From positions 1-33,687 of the forward strand of contig CAZDMQ010000038.1 of assembly GCA_964506685.1 (NCBI GenBank): a DNA stretch of 33,687 nt, given 5' to 3'. The DNA comes from UBA5336 sp964506685 (GTDB lineage Bacteria; Pseudomonadota; Alphaproteobacteria; Caulobacterales; Hyphomonadaceae). The notes below the pieces were generated by a model that saw only the letters and a list, made by a program, of their open reading frames with translations, did no database searches and was not told the origin of the DNA. Positions within the stretch are counted from its first letter, which is position 1; the number at the start of each line of letters is the position of its first letter. This document shows, piece by piece, positions 7,820-16,622 of the stretch. The position numbers and the translations under genes are program-made.

Positions 7820-8665
7820 TTACGGCATGTAGAGCGTGTAAATGACCTCGGCCTCGATATCGAGCGTGCCTGCAGAGAGATCGACGACGCCGAAATTGTA
7901 GCGATAGAGAATATCGAACCGGACCGACTGATCGGCGAGGCTTCCGCGCTGGGCGGCCGTGGACTGGTTTCCCCGGAAGACTGTGCGGCCGTTCGACAGC
8001 GTGGAGAGGGCCCGACTGTTCATGCGCCGGCCGCCCGTCGCACCGCCCGTGTGGGGATACCGGGCCGACGCTCCGAAGGCGACACCGTCATTGCCGGACA
8101 GGGTAACTTCGAGGGTCCCGCGCACCCTGTCCAGATCGGCCAGGACCGATGACCCGACGGGCGCGGCGACGGCGTCGATGTAGAAATCCCGGTTTGAGGC
8201 GACATAGAAGCTCGTATTGAGTTCCATCCTGCGCGTCCGGTTGTCGGTGGCGTTGCCGATACCGAACGGCGCGAAGCTGTCGCTGGCATCCATTGCGCTA
8301 TCGCCATTGCTGTCGGCATCGACGCGCCCGCCGCCGGCGATGCGCCGAATGCGAACCGGTGCCCCCTGCGTCTCGCTGAGGGGGCTTCCCAAGGGCACCA
8401 TGGTGCCGGTTACCACGGCCTGCACATCCCCGGCGATGAAGTCGTGATCCGTGCTGCCGGGTGCGGTATCCATGATGAAATCAGCGGCGATGGGGGTGCC
8501 GGCCGAATCGCCTCCCCAGACCACGATCAGCCCGAGGACCTTGAAATGCGGAGCATCGGTCACGCTGGCCGAAGCGGTCGCCGCGATTGCGCCGAGCCCC
8601 GCTGCAAGCCAGATGCTGCCGGCGATGCGCAGGGCACGCCAGGAGGATCGGGGACGTTGGTTCAT
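7820..8665 (-). CDS. Secreted hypothetical protein with calcium-loop motif
   Basis: The 281-residue product starts with a signal peptide (basic residues 1-13, hydrophobic core about 14-30, likely cleavage near ASA-SVTDAP), so it is exported. Residues 116-126 have the pattern D-x-D-x-N-G-D-x-x-x-D, like the calcium-binding loops of dockerin and thrombospondin-type repeats. The rest is rich in beta-strand-like segments and Gly/Ala/Thr. No enzyme motif is visible. AGGAGG directly abuts the ATG with almost no spacing, which is unusual. The gene lies between the SDR gene (91 bp away) and the divergent purA. Confidence 0.75.
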   Translation of the reverse strand: MNQRPRSSWRALRIAGSIWLAAGLGAIAATASASVTDAPHFKVLGLIVVWGGDSAGTPIAADFIMDTAPGSTDHDFIAGDVQAVVTGTMVPLGSPLSETQGAPVRIRRIAGGGRVDADSNGDSAMDASDSFAPFGIGNATDNRTRRMELNTSFYVASNRDFYIDAVAAPVGSSVLADLDRVRGTLEVTLSGNDGVAFGASARYPHTGGATGGRRMNSRALSTLSNGRTVFRGNQSTAAQRGSLADQSVRFDILYRYNFGVVDLSAGTLDIEAEVIYTLYMP

Positions 8666-8848
8666 CCCTCCCTCCTCGCATGGCGAGACTGCAATCGGGC
8701 TAAGATGATCGATGCAATTCGCCGGTTGCCTTAACGGGTCTGATCACGCCCCGTATTTCAGCCGTCCTGGCAAGCCGGACGTTCAGCCCTTGCCAAGTCG
8801 CTGCAATCAATGCTGCTGTGCCGCGGTTTGTGTCCGGAGGAAACGGTA

Positions 8849-10147
<1,299 letters not shown>

Positions 10148-10164
10148 GGGTCGCGGGGGTGGAG

Positions 10165-10425
10165 CTAATTCAGGGGCTCCACGTGCGCGACCGATGGTGA
10201 GAAGACGCGGCCCATATAGGTCCATTCCCCTGGCAGCTCGTCCACCGCGACCCGGACGTGCCACTGGTTCGGCGGGCGGGCGATGTCTTCCCGGCTCACG
10301 TCACCCCGATGGAGCGGCACATGATCGACAACGGTGCCGACCACCCCTTGCCCGGGTGAATGGTAGGCCGCCCGGGTCGGGCCGACATACCGGACCCGCG
10401 AACCGATTTCCGGAAGTTCTTGCAT
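10165..10425 (-). CDS. Small hypothetical protein, possibly SH3-like
   Basis: The frame gives 86 residues starting MQELPEIGSRVRYVGP. A strong ribosome site (AGGAG at 10433-10437, about 7 bases upstream) fixes this start; the longer frame to 10533 lacks support. The alternation of short hydrophobic strands with Gly/Pro turns (GSRVRYVG, GQGVVGTVVDHVP, WHVRVAV) resembles a small SH3-like barrel, but I recognise no named family. It follows dnaQ on the same strand after a 169-bp gap carrying a CtrA-type box, so it may have its own cell-cycle-linked promoter. Confidence 0.65.
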   Translation of the reverse strand: MQELPEIGSRVRYVGPTRAAYHSPGQGVVGTVVDHVPLHRGDVSREDIARPPNQWHVRVAVDELPGEWTYMGRVFSPSVAHVEPLN

Positions 10426-10546
10426 GGACCAATCTCCTCTACCGTGAACACGCGCGATGTCTCTCGCGTCAAGGGTGAGAAGACCCGACCCGGCGGGCGG
10501 CGAATGGGCCGGTCCCTGGCCGAACCGGGGCAAGATTGTGGCGGTG

Positions 10547-10563
10547 TTAAGGCCCTGTTAACC
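10547..10563. promoter_or_regulatory. CtrA-type binding site TTAA-N7-TTAACC
   Basis: TTAAGGCCCTGTTAACC matches the CtrA consensus TTAA-N7-TTAAC without mismatch. It lies in the 169-bp gap between the end of dnaQ and the small gene starting at 10425, about 122 bases upstream of that gene. In Caulobacterales CtrA-P binds such sites to control cell-cycle genes and to silence the origin. Function here is inferred from the motif only. Confidence 0.55.
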
Positions 10564-10578
10564 ACCCTGACACCGCGT

Positions 10579-10587
10579 TCATCCACA
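10579..10587 (+). promoter_or_regulatory. DnaA-box-like sequence
   Basis: TCATCCACA differs by one base from the DnaA box TTATCCACA and lies 16 bases from the CtrA-type site. One-mismatch nonamers are not rare, so its significance depends on the neighbouring CtrA box. Confidence 0.3.
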
Positions 10588-10594
10588 GCCTCTG

Positions 10595-11302
10595 TCAGGC
10601 CCTCGAACTGCGTGCCCAAAGGGCGTGTTCACCCAGAGCAGCAACAAGTTCGGCATGGGCTGCCTGCTCTTCCGGCGTGATCAGGGGTGGCAAGGGTGTG
10701 GGACGGCGCCTGGCAGGCTGGCGTTCCGACGCGCCGGCGCCGGCGTGCTCGTCGGTGAAATCGAAGGCGCGCGCGCGTCCGCCGAGCAGTTCGAGATAGA
10801 CATCGGCAAGCAACTGGCTGTCGAGCAGCGCGCCATGCAGGGTCCGGCTTTCGAGGGAGATGTTGAAGCGGCGGCAGAGGGCGTCGAGATTCGCCGGGGC
10901 GCCGGGAAATTTCTTCCGGGCCATGGCAGCCGTATCGATCCAGCGCGGCTCCGGTATCGCCGGCCGACCGCAGCGCTCGAGCTCCATGTTCAGAAAGCCC
11001 CGGTCGAAGCCTGCATTGTGCGCAATGATCAGGGCATCCCCGATGAAGTCGACCAGGGCGTCGACGATGTCTGCGTCCTCGAAGCCGGGCTTGTCGGCGA
11101 GCATGTCGTCGGTGATCCCGGTGATCTCGATGGTAGCCCGGGAAACGGGACGACCGGGATTGACGAGGCGCCGGAACGTACGGCCCGTGGGGATGTGATT
11201 GACGAGTTCGACGGCGCCGAGCTCGATGATCCGGTCACCATTCTGCGGGTCGAGCCCCGTCGTCTCGGTATCGAAGGCGATCTCACGGATCCTGTCGGCC
11301 AT
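10595..11302 (-). CDS. dnaQ: DNA polymerase III epsilon subunit (3'-5' proofreading exonuclease)
   Basis: DnaQ removes misincorporated nucleotides as part of the polymerase III core. The 235-residue protein contains ExoI (AFDTETTGLDP, catalytic Asp and Glu), ExoII (IIAHNAGFDRGFL) and ExoIII-epsilon (HGALLDSQLLADVY, catalytic His and Asp). The C-terminal tail (about 185-235) is Pro/Arg/Ala-rich and probably binds the alpha subunit. The ATG at 11302 is chosen because GGAG lies about 9 bases upstream; it overlaps coaE by 20 bp. The gene closes the ppsR-maf-aroE-coaE-dnaQ operon. Confidence 0.96.
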   Translation of the reverse strand: MADRIREIAFDTETTGLDPQNGDRIIELGAVELVNHIPTGRTFRRLVNPGRPVSRATIEITGITDDMLADKPGFEDADIVDALVDFIGDALIIAHNAGFDRGFLNMELERCGRPAIPEPRWIDTAAMARKKFPGAPANLDALCRRFNISLESRTLHGALLDSQLLADVYLELLGGRARAFDFTDEHAGAGASERQPARRRPTPLPPLITPEEQAAHAELVAALGEHALWARSSRA

Positions 11303-11909
11303 CGCTTGTTTCTCCATCAAGGCGAATCACAAGGTCCATGATGGCCCGGACATGCGCCCGTGCGAAGTCGAAACCGAAACCTGTATTGACGATGAAATCG
11401 GCGCGGGCGCGCTTGTCCGCATCAGGCATCTGCTTGGCCAGGATCGCCTCGAACTCCGCCTCGCTCATCGTGCCACGGGCGAGCACGCGCTCGCGCTGAA
11501 CGGCCGCCGGTGCGGAGACGACACAGACAAGGTCGCAACGCTGGTCGCCCCCGGTCTCGAACAGGAGCGGGATGTCGAGCACGGCGCAGGCCGAACCGCT
11601 CGCGGCCGCCTCTGCCCGGAATGTCATCTGGCTGGCGCCGACGAGGGGGTGGACGATCGCTTCCAGTCGCCTCATGGCCTCCTGGTCGCCGACAACCTTC
11701 GACCGCAGGGCAGCGCGATCGATCCCGCCGTCGTCACCGACAACACCCTCGAACGCCGCCGACAGTGGTGCGACCGCCGCGCCTCCTGGCGCATAGAGCG
11801 CGTGCACCGCCGCGTCCGCATCATAGACCGGCGCACCGGCCTCGCGAAACAGGCCAGCCGTTGCCGTCTTGCCCATACCGATGGACCCTGTAAGTCCGAG
11901 TATCATCAT
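11283..11909 (-). CDS. coaE: Dephospho-CoA kinase
   Basis: CoaE phosphorylates dephospho-CoA at the ribose 3'-hydroxyl, the last step of coenzyme A synthesis. The 208-residue protein opens MMILGLTGSIGMGKT with the P-loop at residues 8-15, followed by PVYDADAAVHALY, EAIVHPLV and LDIPLLFETGG, all typical of the family. Its ATG overlaps the aroE stop as ATGA (11909-11906), indicating translational coupling. Length matches the family. Confidence 0.96.
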   Translation of the reverse strand: MMILGLTGSIGMGKTATAGLFREAGAPVYDADAAVHALYAPGGAAVAPLSAAFEGVVGDDGGIDRAALRSKVVGDQEAMRRLEAIVHPLVGASQMTFRAEAAASGSACAVLDIPLLFETGGDQRCDLVCVVSAPAAVQRERVLARGTMSEAEFEAILAKQMPDADKRARADFIVNTGFGFDFARAHVRAIMDLVIRLDGETSDGRQDP

Positions 11910-12727
11910 TGCGTCATTCCCATCGCCTGCCGGCACCTGGTCAGCGCGGTGGCGCGGTCGGGCCGCACCCCGTGCCAGGTCTCGAACGACAGGGCAGCCT
12001 GTCCGACCAACATGCCAAGCCCGTCAGCGACCCGCCAGCCGTCCCGGCTCGCCGCATCGAGATTGCCGCGCGCGGCCTTGCCATAGCTGATATCATAATA
12101 GAGCCGGCCACCGCCCTCTCCCAGCTGCACGACCTGGCCGTCATGGCCAGCACTCAGCGTGTTGACCACGGCATCGACCGTCCGCGCCAGAGCGGGAATG
12201 CCGGAGAGATCGTGGACCACCGATGCCGGCAGGGACAGTGTTGCGGCAAGGGCAACGGCGCGTGCGGGTGTGCGGTTGGCGATCACCAGCCCGAATCCCT
12301 CGTCGCAAAGCCCGCGGGTAACCGCCTGTGCGGCCCCGCCGGCGCCGAGGACCAGCACCGTTCCCGATGTCAGGACGTTGCCGGCCTGGTCGCGAAAATC
12401 ATCGAGAAACCCGCCATGGTCGGTATTGTCCCCGGCCCAGCCGCCGGTCGGTGTTCGGGTCAGCGTGTTCACGGCGCCCAGGGCCCGGGCGAGCGGTGTC
12501 ACGGTTTCGCAGAGCGCGGCCACGGCGATCTTGTGTGGCAGGGTGACATTGAGCCCCCGCACACCGTCCCGCTCCAGCGCCGATACGCCTGTCGCAAGTT
12601 CATCGGCCGGGACCCGGAAGGCGCGGTAGTCGGCGTCGATCCCGAGATCGCGCATCCAGCCGCGATGGATCAGCGGCGAGAGCGAATGGGCGACCGGATC
12701 GCCGATAACACCATAGAGCCCGCCCAT
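11906..12727 (-). CDS. aroE: Shikimate dehydrogenase
   Basis: AroE reduces 3-dehydroshikimate to shikimate with NADPH in aromatic amino-acid synthesis. The 273-residue protein has the substrate-binding GDPVAHSLSP (9-18), NVTLPHK with the catalytic Lys66, NTDHGGFLDD, and a Rossmann VLGAGGAAQAV motif. ANRTPARA fits the usual NADPH-binding N-R-T pattern. Its ATG follows the maf stop directly (TGA then ATG), and its own stop overlaps coaE. Confidence 0.96.
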   Translation of the reverse strand: MGGLYGVIGDPVAHSLSPLIHRGWMRDLGIDADYRAFRVPADELATGVSALERDGVRGLNVTLPHKIAVAALCETVTPLARALGAVNTLTRTPTGGWAGDNTDHGGFLDDFRDQAGNVLTSGTVLVLGAGGAAQAVTRGLCDEGFGLVIANRTPARAVALAATLSLPASVVHDLSGIPALARTVDAVVNTLSAGHDGQVVQLGEGGGRLYYDISYGKAARGNLDAASRDGWRVADGLGMLVGQAALSFETWHGVRPDRATALTRCRQAMGMTQ

Positions 12728-13327
12728 TCAGGTCTCCAGAACACCGCGCACGCGGAGGTAATCAAGCAGCGGCAACAAAGGCAGTCCGAGGATGGAGAAG
12801 TAGTCGCCCTCAATGCGGGTGAACAGCTGCGCCCCCAGTCCTTCAAGCTGGTAGCCTCCGACTGTGGCGAGGATGTCCTCGCCAACGCGGGTCAGGTAAG
12901 TCTCGATGAATTCGGGGCTGAGCGGACGCATGGTCAGGCTCGGCCGCGCCAGGTGTCTCCAGACCGGCTGGCCGTCCTCGCAGATCACCAGCGCGGTCTC
13001 CAGCCGATGGGTCTGTCCCGACAGCGACTGCAGGTGCGTTCGCGCCTCGGCCAGGGTCTTCGGCTTGTCGAAGGCCCGCTCGCCGAGGCCGAGCATCTGG
13101 TCGCCGCCGATGACCAGTCCCGGCTCGCGGGTGGACACCCGGATGGCCTTCAGCTCGGCCAGCGCCATGGCCTGGTCGGCCACGCTTGCGCCCTCGGCCC
13201 GCATCGACAACTTGACGGCATCTTCGTCCACGGCTGCGGGAATGGCAGCCGCCTCGACACCTGCAGCCGCAAGCAACGCCTGACGGCTGCGGCTGGCCGA
13301 AGCGAGGATAACTTGGCTGCCCGTCAA
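12728..13327 (-). CDS. maf: Maf-family nucleotide pyrophosphatase
   Basis: Maf proteins hydrolyse non-canonical or canonical nucleoside triphosphates to monophosphates and have been linked to division arrest. The protein shows VILASASRSRQALL near its N-terminus, LVIGGDQML, FDKPKTLAEA and a C-terminal EGDYFSILGLPLLPLL, all family-like. The best start is TTG at 13327, which overlaps the ppsR stop as TTGA and is preceded by a G-rich GGCGGGGG stretch; this gives 199 residues, the normal length. The frame is open to 13411, but the extra residues do not look like Maf. Confidence 0.9.
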   Translation of the reverse strand: MTGSQVILASASRSRQALLAAAGVEAAAIPAAVDEDAVKLSMRAEGASVADQAMALAELKAIRVSTREPGLVIGGDQMLGLGERAFDKPKTLAEARTHLQSLSGQTHRLETALVICEDGQPVWRHLARPSLTMRPLSPEFIETYLTRVGEDILATVGGYQLEGLGAQLFTRIEGDYFSILGLPLLPLLDYLRVRGVLET

Positions 13328-14145
13328 TGCCCCCGCCTCTCGTTCAGCTTGTTCAGGATGGCGGCTGCGGTCTCCTCGACCGAGCGGCGGGAGACATCGA
13401 TCACCTGCCACTTGTTGCGCTGATAGAGGCGGTTGGCTTCGGTGACCTCCCGGCGCACCGCCTCCTCGTCGGCATAGGTCGTGTCGGGGCGCTCATTCAG
13501 CGACAACAGGCGCTGGCGCCGGATCTGCACCAGCCGCTCGGCGGATATCTTGAGACCGACAATCATCGGCTTGGTCAGGTTCATGAGCTGGTGCGGCAGC
13601 GGAACATCTGGCACCAGCGGGATATTGCCCGCCCGGACGCCGCGGTTTGCCAAGTATACGCAGGTCGGGGTCTTCGACGTCCGGCTGACACCGACCAGCA
13701 CCACATCGGCTTCATCCAGCCCATCGACATTCTGCCCGTCATCATGGCGCAGCGCGAAATCGATTGCCTCGATCCGGTCGAAATATTCCTGGTTCAGGGC
13801 ATGCTGTCCCGCCACCCGCTCGCTCGCCATGAGGCCGAGATGGCGGGACAGCATGTGCACGGCCGGATCGAGGACCGGAAGCGTCGGCATCCCCATGCTC
13901 CGGCACTCGCGTTCGAGGGTGCGCCGCAGACCGTCATCGGCCAGAGTGTACCACACGACGCCGGGCAGCCCGCGGATCTCGTTGAGAACCCGGGACAATT
14001 GCTTCTCAGAGCGCACGAGATAGTAATTGTGCTCAAGCGGGCTGACATGCTCGAACTGGGCGCTGGCGGCGCGCATGACGGCGTTGAGAGTTTCACCCGT
14101 GGAGTCGGACACCAGGTGGATATTGAAGAACACGCTGAACGGCAT
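13324..14145 (-). CDS. ppsR: Bifunctional PEP synthase/PPDK regulatory protein (DUF299)
   Basis: Proteins of this family are ADP-dependent kinases and phosphate-dependent phosphorylases that inactivate and reactivate PEP synthase or pyruvate phosphate dikinase. The 273-residue protein begins MPFSVFFNIHLVSDSTGETL and has the P-loop-like DVVLVGVSRTSKTPTCVYLA (GVSRTSKT at 152-159). The ATG at 14145 is chosen because family homology begins there; the frame is open to 14331, but that N-terminus is Arg/Cys-rich and unlike the family. In Caulobacter the corresponding gene flanks the chromosomal origin opposite hemE, the same arrangement as here. Confidence 0.95.
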   Translation of the reverse strand: MPFSVFFNIHLVSDSTGETLNAVMRAASAQFEHVSPLEHNYYLVRSEKQLSRVLNEIRGLPGVVWYTLADDGLRRTLERECRSMGMPTLPVLDPAVHMLSRHLGLMASERVAGQHALNQEYFDRIEAIDFALRHDDGQNVDGLDEADVVLVGVSRTSKTPTCVYLANRGVRAGNIPLVPDVPLPHQLMNLTKPMIVGLKISAERLVQIRRQRLLSLNERPDTTYADEEAVRREVTEANRLYQRNKWQVIDVSRRSVEETAAAILNKLNERRGH

Positions 14146-14519
14146 CTGGCCCGCCGGAACTGTTATCAGGCTGCCTCTTGCCCGGCATGGCCGGAACCGG
14201 CAACCCCTTGTGCATCGCGCTGTGAACAGCGGCGGATGGTCGAACCCGTCCCCGGACACGCACACCAGCATCCACATCTGGCGAAATCCCGGGCCATTTT
14301 TCCGGCCCTGTTCCGGCTGCCGCCAGATCAAAGGAGGTTACCACAACGTTAGGAATTGAATCAGAAGCGATTTGCGAGGGGGTTGGTTTCTTGAAAAGCC
14401 TGTGGGAGAGCCGTGCAAAATCGACTCGATCCGGGCGAACAGGGTGGAATCCAACCGATCCCACGCCCTAATCATCACCGGTCCAGGGTTAAATGGATTC
14501 AAGTTCTGAAAGGCACATC
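14146..14519. other. Candidate chromosomal replication origin (oriC), ppsR-hemE gap
   Basis: This 374-bp non-coding gap lies between divergent ppsR and hemE, the position of the Caulobacter origin. It is AT-richer than its surroundings, most clearly at 14325-14420 and 14460-14520. It carries four GANTC (CcrM methylation) sites in 143 bp: 14358-14362, 14423-14427, 14447-14451 and 14496-14500, where about one per 256 bp is expected by chance. There is one imperfect CtrA-type site (TTAC-N7-TTAG, 14338-14352), a TTAA half-site at 14489 and a weak DnaA-box-like GCATCCACA at 14268-14276. No perfect TTATCCACA box was found. The hemE promoter must also lie here. The call rests mainly on synteny. Confidence 0.6.
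14338..14352. promoter_or_regulatory. Imperfect CtrA-type site in candidate origin
   Basis: TTAC and TTAG are separated by exactly 7 bases, matching 6 of 8 bases of TTAA-N7-TTAA. In Caulobacter CtrA sites in the origin repress replication initiation; here the degeneracy keeps confidence low. Confidence 0.3.
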
Positions 14520-15557
14520 GTGGCAGACATCGATCACAAACCGCTTCTCTCGGTGCTTCGCGGCAACCGCCATAGTCCGCCTCCGGTCTGGATGATGCGC
14601 CAGGCGGGCCGGCACCTTCCGGAATATCTCGAAGTCCGGGCGCGCGCGAAGGATTTCATGGATTTCTGCTTTACCCCGTCGCTTGCCGCCGAAGCAACGC
14701 TGCAGCCGGTCCGCCGCTATGGCATGGACGGAGCGATCCTGTTCGCCGATATCCTGCTGATCCTAGATGCCATGGGACGGTCGGTGCATTTCGAGGCTGG
14801 CGTCGGCCCCATCGTCGAGGCGATCGAAACCGCAGATGACCTTGCAAGCGTCCCTGTGCCGATGGTGACCGACCGGATGTCTCCGGTGTTCGAGACGGTG
14901 AGCCGGGTGAAAGCCGAGTTGCCGGACGAGACAACGCTGATCGGGTTTGCCGGCTCGCCCTGGACGGTGCTGCTCTATGCCATCGAGGGCCGGGGCAAGA
15001 CGGACCGGACGCGGGCAAAGCTCTGGGCCTATCAGGATGAGCCCGGCATGGCTGCCGCGCTCGGCCATCTGGTCGAAACGACGGCGCAGTATCTCCACGG
15101 TCAGGTCAAGGCCGGGGCCGATGCGCTGATGCTGTTCGACAGCTGGGCGGAAGGCCTGCCGGTGTTCCAGTTCGACCAGCTGATCATAAAGCCGACCCGC
15201 GATCTGGTGAGCCGCCTTCGGTCCCTTGGGGTGGACGTGCCCATCATCGGGTTTCCGCGCGGGGCCGGGGCCATGCTTGCGACCTATGTGGAACAGACCG
15301 GCGTGGATGCCTGCGGTCTCGATACCGCAGCGGTGCCGGAGCATGTCAACGCCTCGCTGCCGGCAGGCTTTCCCGTGCAGGGCCATCTCGATCCGCTGGC
15401 GCTTCTCGCCGGAGGCGGACGACTTGACGCAGAGGTGGACAGGCTGCTCGCCGCCTACCCAGAACGGCCCCATATCTTCAATCTCGGCCACGGGGTTCTC
15501 CCGCAAACGCCGATTGCGCATGTCGAGGCGGTTCTCCGCCGGTTGAGGGAAGGATAG
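14520..15557 (+). CDS. hemE: Uroporphyrinogen decarboxylase
   Basis: HemE removes four carboxyl groups from uroporphyrinogen III to give coproporphyrinogen III in haem synthesis. The protein has PPVWMMRQAGRHLPEYLEVR, LFADILLILDAMG and IGFAGSPWTVLLYAIEG, all diagnostic; about 345 residues is the family length. A GTG start at 14520 is preferred because GAAAGG (14508-14513) lies 6 bases upstream. An ATG at 14493 in the same frame has a weaker, closer AGGG and would add nine residues. The gene leads the hemE-hemH-hemJ cluster, and its promoter lies in the candidate origin. Confidence 0.97.
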   Translation: MADIDHKPLLSVLRGNRHSPPPVWMMRQAGRHLPEYLEVRARAKDFMDFCFTPSLAAEATLQPVRRYGMDGAILFADILLILDAMGRSVHFEAGVGPIVEAIETADDLASVPVPMVTDRMSPVFETVSRVKAELPDETTLIGFAGSPWTVLLYAIEGRGKTDRTRAKLWAYQDEPGMAAALGHLVETTAQYLHGQVKAGADALMLFDSWAEGLPVFQFDQLIIKPTRDLVSRLRSLGVDVPIIGFPRGAGAMLATYVEQTGVDACGLDTAAVPEHVNASLPAGFPVQGHLDPLALLAGGGRLDAEVDRLLAAYPERPHIFNLGHGVLPQTPIAHVEAVLRRLREG

Positions 15558-15563
15558 CTGTCC

Positions 15564-16622
15564 ATGGGCCGCAGGATCGCGATCGTTCTGTTCAATCTGG
15601 GCGGGCCGGACAGTCAGGACGCCGTCCAGCCGTTCCTGCAGAACCTCTTTGCTGATCCTGCCATTCTGCGAGTCCCGGCGCCAGTTCGGTTTGTCCTCGC
15701 TCGCCTGATCTCGCGGCTCAGGGCGCCGGCGGTGAAGTCGAATTACGCGCTGATGGACCAGCCGGGTGGTGGCTCGCCGCTCCTGCCCGAAACTGAGGCC
15801 CAGGCGCGGGCGCTTGAGGCCTTGCTGACAGATCGGCGCCCCGGTGAGCAGTTCCGTGTCTTCATTGCCATGCGCTACTGGCGACCGATGACGCGGGATA
15901 CCGCCCGCGAGGTGAAGGCATGGCAGCCGGACGAGACGATCCTTCTACCGCTTTATCCGCAGTATTCCTCGACAACGACCGGGTCGTCCCTTGAAGAATG
16001 GGCGCGCCATTATCGCCAGCCGACGCGCACGATCTGCTGTTACCCATTCAATGACGATTTCATCTCGGCTCATGCGGAGCGGATCGTGAAGGCCTGGGAC
16101 GCGGCGGGTCAGCCAGAGAATGTCCGCCTCCTGATGTCCGCCCACGGCCTTCCAGAGCAGGTGGTCCGCGACGGCGATCCCTATCAGTGGCAGGTCGAGG
16201 AAATGGCGGCTCGCCTGGCCGCGCAGCTTCATGAAAGCCGGCCCGGCGCGTTTGAAACGCAGGTCTGTTACCAGTCCCGCGTCGGCCCGCTGAAGTGGAT
16301 CGGTCCGGCCACTGAGGACGAGATCGGGCGCGCTGCACGTGATGGCAAGGCGATCATGATCGCGCCGATCGCCTTTGTGTCGGAGCATATCGAAACGCTC
16401 GTCGAACTCGACCGGGAGTATCGCGAGCTTGCGGAGGAACAGGGCGTCGAGACGTATATCACGGTCCCTGCGCTCGGAACCCTTGACGGGTTCGTCAAGG
16501 CCCTCGCCGATGAGGTCGAAGCCACGCTCCAGTCGAATTCCGACCTGAGATCGTGCCGCGGCGGGCGGTTGTGCCCGAGCGGTTTTCTCGATTGTCCGTT
16601 TTCAGAGCGAGAGGCTGCATGA
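15564..16622 (+). CDS. hemH: Ferrochelatase with C-terminal cysteine cluster
   Basis: HemH inserts Fe(II) into protoporphyrin IX, the last step of haem synthesis. The 352-residue protein has VLFNLGGPDS, LPLYPQYSSTTTGSS, MSAHGLPEQVV (catalytic His) and APIAFVSEHIETLVELD (catalytic Glu). Its C-terminus has cysteines at about 331, 337 and 344, and a CC pair lies in TICCYPFNDD. Some bacterial ferrochelatases, including that of Caulobacter, bind a [2Fe-2S] cluster through one internal and three C-terminal cysteines, so this one probably does too. It starts 6 bp after hemE with GGAAGGA upstream and overlaps hemJ by ATGA. Confidence 0.96.
   Translation: MGRRIAIVLFNLGGPDSQDAVQPFLQNLFADPAILRVPAPVRFVLARLISRLRAPAVKSNYALMDQPGGGSPLLPETEAQARALEALLTDRRPGEQFRVFIAMRYWRPMTRDTAREVKAWQPDETILLPLYPQYSSTTTGSSLEEWARHYRQPTRTICCYPFNDDFISAHAERIVKAWDAAGQPENVRLLMSAHGLPEQVVRDGDPYQWQVEEMAARLAAQLHESRPGAFETQVCYQSRVGPLKWIGPATEDEIGRAARDGKAIMIAPIAFVSEHIETLVELDREYRELAEEQGVETYITVPALGTLDGFVKALADEVEATLQSNSDLRSCRGGRLCPSGFLDCPFSEREAA

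Noticed and set aside
11909..13423. 504-codon plus-strand frame across aroE and maf
   Set aside because: It is antisense to two recognisable enzymes and has no ribosome site or family-like sequence.
14221..14229. TGTGAACAG and TGTGGGAGA (14401) as DnaA boxes
   Set aside because: Each matches the consensus at only 6 of 9 positions, which is expected by chance.
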